Notes under the pieces: generated by a model
The model's input: only the letters and a program-made list of their open reading frames with translations
Database searches by the model: none
Told to the model about the DNA's origin: nothing
Assembly (NCBI RefSeq): GCF_004331175.1
Contig: NZ_SJOD01000001.1
Span: forward strand, 682,001 to 746,000
DNA length: 64,000 nt
DNA from: Acinetobacter sp. ANC 4178
Lineage (GTDB): Bacteria > Pseudomonadota > Gammaproteobacteria > Pseudomonadales > Moraxellaceae
Direction: 5' to 3'
Program-made: the position numbers and the translations under genes
Part shown: positions 8,538-16,665 of the stretch, in pieces
Layout: each line of letters opens with the position of its first letter
Position numbering within the stretch: position 1 is the first letter of the stretch

Positions 8538-9584
8538 ATGGCAATTTTATTACCGACATCAACCGCTGGCAGTTTACCTAAACCTTCTTGGCTTGCTGAG
8601 CCTGAGAAACTTTGGTCACCGTGGAAACTCGAAGGTGAAGCATTACTCGAAGCGAAACAAGATGCCTTACGTTTGTCATTGCAAGAACAACTCCATGCAG
8701 GCATTGATATTGTCAGTGATGGTGAACAAACTCGCCAACATTTTGTCACCACGTTTATTGAACATCTAGATGGCGTGGATTTTGAGAAGCGCGAAACAGT
8801 ACGTATCCGTAACCGTTATGATGCCAGTGTTCCATCTGTAGTGGGTGCAGTTTCTCGTCAAAAGCCAGTGTTTGTGGAAGATGCTAAATTTTTACGTAGC
8901 CAAACCACACAACCAATTAAATGGGCACTGCCTGGCCCAATGACCATGATTGATACGCTTTATGATGGTCACTACAAAAGCCGTGAAAAACTGGCTTGGG
9001 AATTTGCCAAAATCTTGAACCAAGAAGCCTTAGAACTCGAAGCTGCTGGCGTCGATATCATTCAATTCGATGAGCCTGCATTTAATGTGTTCTTTGATGA
9101 AGTAAATGATTGGGGTGTGGCAACTTTAGAGCGTGCTCTTGAAGGTTTAAAGTGTGAAACTGCGGTACACATTTGCTATGGTTACGGCATTAAAGCAAAT
9201 ACCGACTGGAAAAAGACTTTAGGTTCAGAATGGCGCCAATACGAAGAAGCATTCCCTAAACTTCAACAGTCTAAAATTGATATCATCTCACTTGAATGTC
9301 AAAACTCTCGTGTGCCAATGGATCTGATTGAACTGATTCGTGGTAAAAAAGTCATGGTGGGTGCGATTGATGTCGCAACCAATAGCATTGAAACACCTGA
9401 AGAAGTGGCGAACACATTACGTAAAGCACTTCAATTTGTTGATGCAGATAAACTTTATCCATCAACGAACTGTGGTATGGCGCCTTTGGCACGTCATGTT
9501 GCAAGAGGCAAACTCAATGCGTTAAGTGCAGGTGCTGAAATCATTCGTAAAGAACTTTCGACTTCTTACGCATCGATTGCATGA
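8538..9584 (+). CDS. mesD: Core methionine synthase MesD (folate-independent, MetE C-terminal-like)
   Basis: A 348-residue protein equal to the catalytic C-terminal barrel of cobalamin-independent methionine synthase, without the N-terminal MetE half that helps bind methyltetrahydrofolate. The zinc ligands expected from MetE are all visible: H211 and C213 in VHICYG, E253 in SLECQ and C312 in TNCG. The homocysteine-binding GSLPKP start is present. It methylates homocysteine to methionine, with MesX, from a donor other than methyltetrahydrofolate. It follows mesX closely. A hairpin (AAGAGCTAC/GTAGCTCTT, 9590-9623) follows the stop. Confidence 0.9.
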   Translation: MAILLPTSTAGSLPKPSWLAEPEKLWSPWKLEGEALLEAKQDALRLSLQEQLHAGIDIVSDGEQTRQHFVTTFIEHLDGVDFEKRETVRIRNRYDASVPSVVGAVSRQKPVFVEDAKFLRSQTTQPIKWALPGPMTMIDTLYDGHYKSREKLAWEFAKILNQEALELEAAGVDIIQFDEPAFNVFFDEVNDWGVATLERALEGLKCETAVHICYGYGIKANTDWKKTLGSEWRQYEEAFPKLQQSKIDIISLECQNSRVPMDLIELIRGKKVMVGAIDVATNSIETPEEVANTLRKALQFVDADKLYPSTNCGMAPLARHVARGKLNALSAGAEIIRKELSTSYASIA

Positions 9585-9589
9585 TGTGA

Positions 9590-9623
9590 AAGAGCTACGC
9601 ATTAGATAAAATGAGTAGCTCTT
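9590..9623 (+). terminator. Hairpin downstream of mesD
   Basis: Perfect nine-base arms with a 16-base loop, but no clean T run after it. It may be a weak terminator or an mRNA 3'-end stabiliser that lowers expression of the flavin reductase gene downstream. Confidence 0.45.
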
Positions 9624-9747
9624 ATCTCAATAAAAAGCACGCGTCAGTGCTCCGCCAGAATACATTCTAATCCAGTGGTTATATGACCGAATTGCGTGAT
9701 ATAGCCCAATTTAAACAAAATGTACGGTTCAATTTAGGAATAAAGTG

Positions 9748-10239
9748 ATGATTGAAGCAACAGACTTTAGAAATGCTATGTCTTCGTTAACCAGCGCAGT
9801 AAGTGTTGTGACCACGGCAGGTATGTCTGATCGTCATGGTTTCACTGCATCTGCCGTATGTAGCGTGACTGATACTCCCCCAACGTTATTGGTCTGTATG
9901 AATAAAGCTTCTCGATCACATGAGCATTTTATCGAAAATAAGATTTTAACGGTAAATGTTTTAGGTGCGCAGCATGAGCATATCTCTAACGTTTTCTCAT
10001 CTAAACTAAGTTCAGAAGAACGTTTTAAGCATGGTGTTTGGAAAGAGTTGGAAACAGGCGCACCAGTATTGGAAGATGCTTTGGTCAATTTTGATTGTGA
10101 AATTGATCAAATTCAGGAAGTCGGTACACATACCATTTTGATCTGCCGTATTGTTGCAATTCAGCAAAGCAAGCAAGATCAAAGTCTAGTTTATTTTAAT
10201 CGTGCTTATCATCAAGTCGGGCAGACGGAAATCGCTTAA
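9748..10239 (+). CDS. Flavin reductase (HpaC/RutF-like)
   Basis: A 163-residue flavin-reductase-like domain protein, reducing FMN or FAD with NAD(P)H to feed a partner monooxygenase. Family features include the N-terminal FRNAMSSLTSAVSVVTT run, GFTASAVCSVT (residues about 30-40), PPTLLVCMNK and the late VYFNRAYHQV. ATG at 9748 is preferred over GTG at 9745 because AGGAA (9736-9740) is seven bases from it. It lies 163 bases after mesD in the same direction. The linkage suggests it supplies reduced flavin to the oxygen-dependent MesX/MesD reaction, but this is inference. Confidence 0.88.
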   Translation: MIEATDFRNAMSSLTSAVSVVTTAGMSDRHGFTASAVCSVTDTPPTLLVCMNKASRSHEHFIENKILTVNVLGAQHEHISNVFSSKLSSEERFKHGVWKELETGAPVLEDALVNFDCEIDQIQEVGTHTILICRIVAIQQSKQDQSLVYFNRAYHQVGQTEIA

Positions 10240-10293
10240 ATAATAGTTGCTTCGATAGAGTATATTTCGAAAAAACCAATACCAAAAATAAAA

Positions 10294-10317
10294 AAAGCCA
10301 ATCTTTTGATTGGCTTT
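10294..10317. terminator. Bidirectional terminator after the flavin reductase gene
   Basis: AAAGCCAATC/GATTGGCTTT stem with a four-base loop and A-rich left flank. Confidence 0.8.
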
Positions 10318-10506
10318 CATTATTCTATATTCTTCTGATTAAGCCCATTTCATCAAGATAGCCTTTCTTGAAAATCTAGAATTTAGCGACACAGCCTTTG
10401 CCTTAACTTTCTCAACAGTACAAAATATAGAAATCTCTTGAAAATTCCCCATATGAATACATTAATTTAGAGAAATTTGATTTAAGAATTCTGAGTACAT
10501 CATCAT

Positions 10507-10974
10507 TTAATAAAATGGCGATTGCACCGATTTTTTTTGATTGATTCTAAAATCATAAAATGTAGACAAAAGACACAGTGTTATTAGTAAAATGATTGAA
10601 AAAAAATCCTTAGTAATAAAAAATACAATGCAAAACCCCAACATAATATTACATTTAATCAACTGTTCTTTGATCACTTTATGCAGAATAAATATACCTA
10701 ATACTACAATAGTAATAAAAAAATATTCATGAGGTAGAAGCACAATAAGCCACATACAAATTTGTATTAGATCAAATTGATCTAATATTCGTTTAGGTTT
10801 ACTAAAATTGAGAAAAATAAGGTATAAAAATAATGGAAAAACAAACAATAATGGATATATAAAAATAATAAACCCAATTCCAATTATGCTTAGAAAAATT
10901 GAACAAACACCTAATGTATAACGAAATATTGGTAAAAATTTTTCTATATTATTTTGCCTAAAAATTGATTGCAT
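10507..10974 (-). CDS. Hypothetical integral membrane protein
   Basis: A 155-residue, very hydrophobic and AT-rich product with roughly four to five membrane segments (about 15-55, 68-97, 106-118, 121-140) and a basic C-terminal tail. No motif or family is recognised. It lies alone between two terminators. The high AT content could produce a spurious hydrophobic frame, but the length and the clear start argue for a real gene. Confidence 0.5.
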   Translation of the reverse strand: MQSIFRQNNIEKFLPIFRYTLGVCSIFLSIIGIGFIIFIYPLLFVFPLFLYLIFLNFSKPKRILDQFDLIQICMWLIVLLPHEYFFITIVVLGIFILHKVIKEQLIKCNIMLGFCIVFFITKDFFSIILLITLCLLSTFYDFRINQKKSVQSPFY

Positions 10975-11070
10975 TTTCTTTAACTCTAATCAAGGTTCTG
11001 ATGCCTCACTGTATGTAAATAATTTAGTTTCCATCAAACCAGCAAAATATAGTTTATACAAAACTTAAAA

Positions 11071-11098
11071 AAATAGCCCCATATCAAGGAGCTATTTT
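11071..11098 (-). terminator. Terminator downstream of pepP
   Basis: AAATAGC/GCTATTT stem (with a mismatch before further pairing CC/GG). Read on the minus strand it is followed by a run of Ts. Confidence 0.65.
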
Positions 11099-11177
11099 AC
11101 GCGAATTATCTTCTATGAAATCTTGCTATTCAAAATGATAAAACCAGTCTCATAATTGGCTTTCATATTATTGATGC

Positions 11178-12497
11178 TTAAGCCATCAATGCTTCAATCT
11201 CTGCAATCGATTTCACCACATCTTTGGTTAAAACCAGTGGACCATTGGCGGTTGCAACAACATCATCTTCAATACGAATACCAATGCCACGCCATTTCGC
11301 ATCTACCGTTTCATCATCTGGTGCAATATAAAGACCTGGTTCAATCGTTACGACCATGCCCTCTTCATAAGGACGCCATTCTCCTGCTTGCTTGTATGCG
11401 CCTACATCATGCACATCCATCCCCAACCAGTGTCCAGTACCATGCATATAAAACTGACGGTAAGCTTCGGTTTCAATAATTTTCTCAATATCTCCCTGCA
11501 TAATGCCGAGTGACAATAAGCCTTCTACCAAAATACGCACCGCAACATTATGTGGTTCTTTATATGAGTTGCCAATTTTGACTGCATCAATCGCGGCAAG
11601 CTGCGCATTTAATACAATTTCATATAACGCTTTTTGCTCAGCACTAAACTTGCCATTGACTGGGAAAGTACGGGTAATGTCTGACGCATATAACTCATAT
11701 TCACAAGCCGCATCAATCAGAACCAAATCACCATCTTTCAATTCTTGGTTATTTTCTACATAGTGCAAAATACAAGCATTGGCACCACCACCCACAATAC
11801 TGTTATAGGCAGGAACACAACCCTGTTGACCAAACACGTAATTCAGTTCAGCTTCCAAGGCATATTCCATCATGCCCACACGCACAGTTTGCATAGCACG
11901 GGTATGGGCTTGTGCACTGATATTCGATGCAATCTGCATTAATTCAATTTCTTGTGGTGTTTTAAATAGACGAATTTCATCTAAAATACGATCCAGTTGA
12001 ATCACTTGTGCTGGCGATTCATTGCCACGACGTTGCTGGGCATCTGCCTGCTGAATCCATTTACTCACACGGACATCAAACTCAGAACTGTGTCCAATAC
12101 GATAAAATAATTTCTGTTTATTCAATAATTTTTCAATGATTTCTTCATCAAGTAGATCAATCGCATAAGCCTCATCGGCTTCATAATCATCCACTGCACC
12201 ATCAACACCCGCACGATAACCATTCCAAATTTCCATCTCACGGTCACGTTCACGACAGAACAAGCTATAAGTATAACCTTCGTCCAAAGATTCATAGGTT
12301 TCAATAACAGCAACCGCTTCTGGTTCTGCAAAACCCGTCAAATAGAAAAAACTGCTGTCCGCTCGAAATTTGTAGTCTGCATCCCGATTACGAATTGCTA
12401 CTGGGCTGGTGGCAATAATCGCAATGCTATGTGGTCCCATTTCCTCTGCGAGGCGGTCACGACGTTCCTTAAAATCTACTTGAGTCAGTTTTTTCAT
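11178..12497 (-). CDS. pepP: Xaa-Pro aminopeptidase P
   Basis: A 439-residue dimetal aminopeptidase that removes N-terminal residues preceding proline. The N-terminal creatinase-like domain covers about 1-175 and the pita-bread catalytic domain the rest. All five metal ligands are visible: D262, D273, H356, E386 and E410, within two to four residues of the E. coli positions. It is downstream of the YgfB-like gene, with 76 bases between them, as in E. coli. The E. coli downstream genes ubiH-ubiI are missing from this position here. Confidence 0.96.
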   Translation of the reverse strand: MKKLTQVDFKERRDRLAEEMGPHSIAIIATSPVAIRNRDADYKFRADSSFFYLTGFAEPEAVAVIETYESLDEGYTYSLFCRERDREMEIWNGYRAGVDGAVDDYEADEAYAIDLLDEEIIEKLLNKQKLFYRIGHSSEFDVRVSKWIQQADAQQRRGNESPAQVIQLDRILDEIRLFKTPQEIELMQIASNISAQAHTRAMQTVRVGMMEYALEAELNYVFGQQGCVPAYNSIVGGGANACILHYVENNQELKDGDLVLIDAACEYELYASDITRTFPVNGKFSAEQKALYEIVLNAQLAAIDAVKIGNSYKEPHNVAVRILVEGLLSLGIMQGDIEKIIETEAYRQFYMHGTGHWLGMDVHDVGAYKQAGEWRPYEEGMVVTIEPGLYIAPDDETVDAKWRGIGIRIEDDVVATANGPLVLTKDVVKSIAEIEALMA

Positions 12498-12573
12498 TAA
12501 ATGTTCTTCGGTCTTGTTGAATATAGAATAGGGTTGCTGTGTTTGTGATCTTAAAGCAAAAAATCGACCAAAA

Positions 12574-13215
12574 TTAACTTGGTCGATGTGGTGTAAACAT
12601 TTCTACAACATTGTTTTCAGCACTCGTTTTTTTCTGCTGCATTTTGGCATGAAAGTTTTGCAATAATGAACTTTCATCTACGGCCACTTTCGTGCGCCCT
12701 AAAGCTAAGCTCACAGGAATCAAGCGTACAAACTCATACAGTTCTTGATAACTGTCTTCGCCTTCTTCGTCATTGTCAGATTCTTCAAACTCAACCGCAG
12801 CCACATCTTGTAAATGCTCAATCAACTCCATTTCATCTTGGCGAATATGACCTGATGCTAAACCAAAGCCTAATACGACACCTGCGCACCAATCTGCCAG
12901 TGCTTGCACACGATCTGGCAACACATGTTCATCATCTGGCAACAAAGGTAAGTAATCTAATTCATCGTCCGATAATGCATGCGATACATCTTCTGCCTCA
13001 TCTGTAAGCACAGTTAAAGCCATATCACTTAATTCTGGTACATTAAGTGTCGCTAAAATTTGTTGCCACTCTTCACGCGTCGGCGATTGAGTCACACAAA
13101 CTATACCAGTGAGTAACCCATGTAACTCACTTGGGCTTGAAATCTCGTCAATTTGGGAAAAATGTTGGTTCCATTCCGACCAACCTGAAATATCGTCTTG
13201 CATTCGTTTATCCAA
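12574..13215 (-). CDS. YgfB-like UPF0149/YecA family protein
   Basis: A 213-residue protein of the UPF0149 family, recognisable by PSELHGLLTGIVC near residues 28-40 and the WCAGVVLGFGLASG segment near 108-121, followed by an acidic loop (DNDEEGEDS). The molecular function of the family is poorly known. In E. coli ygfB is the first gene of the ygfB-pepP-ubi operon, and the same order holds here up to pepP. It is divergent from the coiled-coil/zapA genes across 52 bases. Confidence 0.88.
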   Translation of the reverse strand: MDKRMQDDISGWSEWNQHFSQIDEISSPSELHGLLTGIVCVTQSPTREEWQQILATLNVPELSDMALTVLTDEAEDVSHALSDDELDYLPLLPDDEHVLPDRVQALADWCAGVVLGFGLASGHIRQDEMELIEHLQDVAAVEFEESDNDEEGEDSYQELYEFVRLIPVSLALGRTKVAVDESSLLQNFHAKMQQKKTSAENNVVEMFTPHRPS

Positions 13216-13267
13216 TCTCTATACTTCTTATATATTACCTTTGTTTGCAACACTGTGCGACTACGTT

Positions 13268-13825
13268 ATGTTAGAAGAATTACAGCGTCTACAGGCGCAT
13301 ATTGGCGTTTTAAAAACCCGACTCGCGCATTATGAAACCGAAAATAATGCACTAACCGAAGCCAGCGCAACTGCCGCTGAGCAACACCATGCCCAAGTTG
13401 TGCATAAAAACGGCATCATTACCAAAAAACAAGAAGAAATTGAGAACCTTACAGAACAACTGACTGAGGTACAATCCCAATTTAAGCAACTCAATACCGA
13501 TGCAACAGCGTTAGCCGACCGTTATAGCCGTTTGGAAAAAAGCTGCACCGATTTAAAAAATCGCTTTCAGGATATTTTAAGTGAACGTAATGAATTACGT
13601 GTCATTAAAGAAAAAATGCAGAATGAACAGCGGCATACTCAGCAAGAAATTCAAGGTTTGCAGCAGGAACGTGATAGATTGTTACAAAAAAATGAGTTGG
13701 CACGTACCAAAGTTGAAACCATTATTCAACGCCTATCTATTTTAGGCACTGAACAAGACCAACATGCGCAAGAAATTCAACAATTGGCTCATCCCACCGA
13801 AGTAAATGAGGAAATACAATCATGA
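13268..13825 (+). CDS. Coiled-coil protein upstream of zapA
   Basis: A 185-residue protein predicted as almost continuous coiled coil (residues about 1-170, heptads of L/I with K/E/Q), starting MLEELQRLQAHIGVLKTRLAHYE. The N-terminal 60 residues resemble the short TIGR02449-type ZapB-like coiled-coil proteins encoded before zapA in pseudomonads, but this product is much longer. The frame is open from 13109, but that would overlap the divergent YgfB-like gene, so the ATG at 13268 is used. Its stop overlaps the zapA start by four bases. A role with ZapA in divisome assembly is inferred from linkage. Confidence 0.8.
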   Translation: MLEELQRLQAHIGVLKTRLAHYETENNALTEASATAAEQHHAQVVHKNGIITKKQEEIENLTEQLTEVQSQFKQLNTDATALADRYSRLEKSCTDLKNRFQDILSERNELRVIKEKMQNEQRHTQQEIQGLQQERDRLLQKNELARTKVETIIQRLSILGTEQDQHAQEIQQLAHPTEVNEEIQS

Positions 13826-14106
13826 GCGAACAAATTCCTGTTGAACTACGTGTATTGGGACATAGCTTTCGTTTAGCCACCACAGAAGAGAAAAAACCTG
13901 AGTTGGAACGTGCAGCACAATTGTTGAATGACAAATATGACGAATTCCGACGTCAAGCACCCCGTGTTGAACCGAGTAAGCTGATTATTATGGTTGCACT
14001 TGAGCTAATGCAAGAAGTGCTCGCAATGAATAAGTCTTTACAGGAATATGCACATTGTGAACGTTTGCTCAGTACCATTCTTGAAGATGTTAAAACACTT
14101 ACCTAG
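13822..14106 (+). CDS. zapA: Cell division protein ZapA
   Basis: A 94-residue ZapA, which bundles FtsZ filaments at mid-cell. It has the beta-strand start VELRVLGHSFRLATTEEKKPELERAAQLLNDK-type pattern (residues about 7-37) and a C-terminal coiled-coil helix. It overlaps the preceding gene by ATGA and lies 100 bases before the 6S RNA, the conserved zapA-ssrS order of gammaproteobacteria. Confidence 0.94.
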   Translation: MSEQIPVELRVLGHSFRLATTEEKKPELERAAQLLNDKYDEFRRQAPRVEPSKLIIMVALELMQEVLAMNKSLQEYAHCERLLSTILEDVKTLT

Positions 14107-14174
14107 TTTCACGTTTATTTGCATAATCTCTCGTCAAACAGCACTTAACTTTACAGTTCTTTGCCTACGATGAG

Positions 14175-14202
14175 TTGCCAGTATGACTTTATCCGTTATA
14201 CT
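14175..14202 (+). promoter_or_regulatory. Promoter of 6S RNA
   Basis: TTGCCA at 14175-14180 and TATACT at 14197-14202 with 16-base spacing, just before the 6S RNA 5' end. Confidence 0.75.
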
Positions 14203-14206
14203 AGGC

Positions 14207-14391
14207 TTAACTCTGAGATGTTCGCCAGCGGGTCTATTCCCCTGCCGATACTTAAACTTATGGATTGCGTTCTGTATATTTAGAGTGTATGCCCACCTTC
14301 GAGTGGGAAACCCAGCAAGTATACGTCGCGTCCACCTTGAACTCATCGGGTTCAGGGTAACGACACATGCAGCGGCATCTTCGGAGTACTT
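14207..14391 (+). ncRNA. ssrS: 6S RNA
   Basis: Regulatory RNA that binds sigma-70 RNA polymerase holoenzyme in stationary phase. The closing stem is made by CTCTGAGATGTTCGC (from 14211) and GCGGCATCTTCGGAG near the 3' end. Conserved blocks AGCGGGTCTATTCCCCTG and CACCTTGAACTCATCGGGTTCAGGGTAACGACACAT-type sequence match the E. coli RNA in order. Length and position after zapA fit. The ends are estimated from the promoter and closing stem. The E. coli follower gene ygfA is replaced here by a convergent amidohydrolase gene. Confidence 0.93.
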
Positions 14392-14439
14392 TAATTTCAT
14401 ATAATAAATACCTTATATTCAATTATTTCCTCCTCTATC

Positions 14440-15870
14440 TTAAGCAATCTTCAAAGTACGTTCTTGCAATAACTGAACCGACAGTCGTGCCTGCCATGCA
14501 AGCTCCATCATGTCTACATTGGGAATTTGGTCATCCTGCATCACCCTTTTACCTGCGACAAACATGGCCTTAATATGGGCGCGGCCGCCACTTGCAATTG
14601 GACCAATGGCAAGGTCATGCAATCCAAAATAACGCGGGTCATCTAACTGATACAACACAAAATCGGCCTGCTGCCCAACTTCAATACTTCCCACTTGGTC
14701 TAGACCTAAAATTTTGGCACCGCCTGCGGTTCCCCAACGCACAATATCTTCAATGCTAGCAGCATCTGCCCCACCCTCAAACTTGCCGCCATCATACTGC
14801 GGTACCGCCAACATGCCTTTACGTGCGCGCTGCATTAACCAAGCTGCATGCGTTTCTGACAACATATCGGCAGCTTCATTGGATGCAGCCCCATCAACCC
14901 CAATAGAAATAGTCATACCTGCTTGTTCAAGCGCGACCAAATCCGCAATGCCACTGCCTAAACGCGCATTACTTTGTGGACAATGTGCAATGCCTGTACC
15001 TGTCTGTCCCAAAATTTGAATTTCTTCAGGCAGTAACTTGACCAAATGTGCAAACCAAACATCGGAACCCACCCAATCATGCTCGGCACAAAACTGGACT
15101 GGCGACATAGCAAATTTATTTTTTGCAGCATCCAGATAATCAACCGTTTCGGACAAATGGCTATGTAAACCAATCCCCAATTGGCGTGCGAATTTGGCAG
15201 TTTCACGTAATTGAGCGGGCGTGGTGGAATGTAAACATGTGGTCGGTGCCATGACAATTTTACGTAATGCATTGCCATCTTTTTGATGATAGCGCTGAAC
15301 TAATCGTTCGACATCTTGCATAAAATCTTCAAAATTTTCGGCACGTAATGCTTGTGGTAACTCGCTTTCTAAACCCCGCGTCTGGGTTGCCCCACCACGA
15401 CAAAGCACAAAGCGCATACCTAATTTATCGGCTTCTTCAAATAAAATTGCTGCGCCATCAAACGGCATGTTCGGCCAATACAAATAATGATGATCAGCCA
15501 CGGTGCCACAGCCTGAACGTAGTAGCTCAATCAAGCCAATACGTGCTGCAATACGAAAGGTGTCTTCATCAAATGCTCCACGGAAACGATACGGCGTACT
15601 GGCTAACCACGGCGTTAAACTTTGATTTAACCCCTGTGGCTCACCTTTGAGTAAAGACTGAAACAAATGATGATGTGTATTGACCCACGCGGGATAGATC
15701 ACACAGTCTTTTGCATCAATAAGGGTATCTTCAGGTAATAAACTCAGCTGCCCAATCTCGCTGATTTTACCTTCTTGAATGCGAATATCTGTGGCGGTGG
15801 AACGTGCCGCCTCACCTGATAAACCCGTGAGTATGCTATAGGCATTTTTAATTAAATATTGAGTCTGCAT
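14440..15870 (-). CDS. Guanine/8-oxoguanine deaminase-like amidohydrolase
   Basis: A 476-residue metal-dependent amidohydrolase of the TrzA/AtzA/8-oxoguanine deaminase group. Metal-binding motifs are visible: NTHHHLFQ near residue 64, GLHSHLSET near 236, AHLVK near 273 and a late SIGVDGAASNE with the catalytic aspartate near 327. It converts an aminopurine to the oxo form (guanine to xanthine or 8-oxoguanine to urate). Context favours a purine, since it follows an ABC importer and faces a urate-degradation cluster. By-eye similarity cannot decide between guanine, 8-oxoguanine or another aminated ring. It is 15 bases after the ABC permease gene, in one operon. Confidence 0.82.
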   Translation of the reverse strand: MQTQYLIKNAYSILTGLSGEAARSTATDIRIQEGKISEIGQLSLLPEDTLIDAKDCVIYPAWVNTHHHLFQSLLKGEPQGLNQSLTPWLASTPYRFRGAFDEDTFRIAARIGLIELLRSGCGTVADHHYLYWPNMPFDGAAILFEEADKLGMRFVLCRGGATQTRGLESELPQALRAENFEDFMQDVERLVQRYHQKDGNALRKIVMAPTTCLHSTTPAQLRETAKFARQLGIGLHSHLSETVDYLDAAKNKFAMSPVQFCAEHDWVGSDVWFAHLVKLLPEEIQILGQTGTGIAHCPQSNARLGSGIADLVALEQAGMTISIGVDGAASNEAADMLSETHAAWLMQRARKGMLAVPQYDGGKFEGGADAASIEDIVRWGTAGGAKILGLDQVGSIEVGQQADFVLYQLDDPRYFGLHDLAIGPIASGGRAHIKAMFVAGKRVMQDDQIPNVDMMELAWQARLSVQLLQERTLKIA

Positions 15871-15885
15871 TACACTTGCTCACTT

Positions 15886-16665
15886 TCATGCCATTTGCTT
15901 AAAAAATAAGGTACTGACCCAAGACATCGTGACGAATAAGGCTAAACCTGTACAAGTAATCAGTAACAATGCAGCAAACATGAGCGGTAAATCCAGTTGA
16001 AAACCTGCCTGTAAAATTTGATATGCCAAGCCTGCACTGGTACCACCTGTTCCTGCCACAAACTCGGACACTACGGCACCAATCAAAGCCAAACCACATG
16101 AAATCCGTAGCCCACCAAAGAAATACGGTAGCGCGTTTGGCACACGCAAGCGCATGAGAATTTGCCAACGGTTGGCTTTATTAATTTGGAATAAATTCAG
16201 CAAGCCTTTGTTGACACTTCTTAAGCCCAAAGTGGTATTGGTCAGAATGGGGAAAATCGCAACCAGCATGGCACACACCACCAAAGCTAGGGTGGTATTT
16301 TGAATCCAGATAATCACCAAAGGTGCAATAGCCACAATCGGAGTGACCTGAAATAAAATAGCATAGGGCATAAAACAGGCTTCAATCACACGGCTTTGTA
16401 CAAACAAGAATGCCACCAATGTGCCAATAATTACCGCACTTAAAAAAGCCAATAAGGTAATTTTCAAAGTGACCCATAAACTGCCAAACAGTAAGCCTGA
16501 TTGATTGATCAGTGCCATGGCAATATCACTGGGCTTAGGCACGATATAAACAGGAACTTGCAGCTGCTGAAAACTAATTTGCCACGTTAATAACAAAACC
16601 AATCCTAAAATGATCGGTGCAACGAAACGCTGAATAGCTGGGTTTTTTATTAAAGGTTTATTCAT
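15886..16665 (-). CDS. ABC transporter permease (SsuC/TauC/ThiX type)
   Basis: A 259-residue inner-membrane permease with about six membrane segments and the BPD_transp_1 EAA-like loop in the middle (the ...NKANRWQILMRLRVPNALPYFFGGLRIS... region, about 165-195). It forms the channel with the ATPase upstream, whose stop it overlaps by eight bases. With the NMT1-type binding protein it makes a complete importer. The adjoining deaminase and urate genes suggest a purine or ureide substrate rather than taurine or a sulfonate. Confidence 0.92.
   Translation of the reverse strand: MNKPLIKNPAIQRFVAPIILGLVLLLTWQISFQQLQVPVYIVPKPSDIAMALINQSGLLFGSLWVTLKITLLAFLSAVIIGTLVAFLFVQSRVIEACFMPYAILFQVTPIVAIAPLVIIWIQNTTLALVVCAMLVAIFPILTNTTLGLRSVNKGLLNLFQINKANRWQILMRLRVPNALPYFFGGLRISCGLALIGAVVSEFVAGTGGTSAGLAYQILQAGFQLDLPLMFAALLLITCTGLALFVTMSWVSTLFFKQMA

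Noticed and set aside
13109..13267. N-terminal extension of the coiled-coil gene
   Set aside because: It overlaps the divergent YgfB-like gene, and its translation is not coiled-coil like the rest; the ATG at 13268 is the natural start.
14134..14404. Open frames on both strands inside the 6S RNA gene
   Set aside because: They are accidental frames in a structured RNA gene.
14440..15870. Allantoinase for the missing pathway step
   Set aside because: The motifs (NTHHHLFQ, HSHLSET) fit the aminohydrolase group of guanine and triazine deaminases rather than allantoinase.
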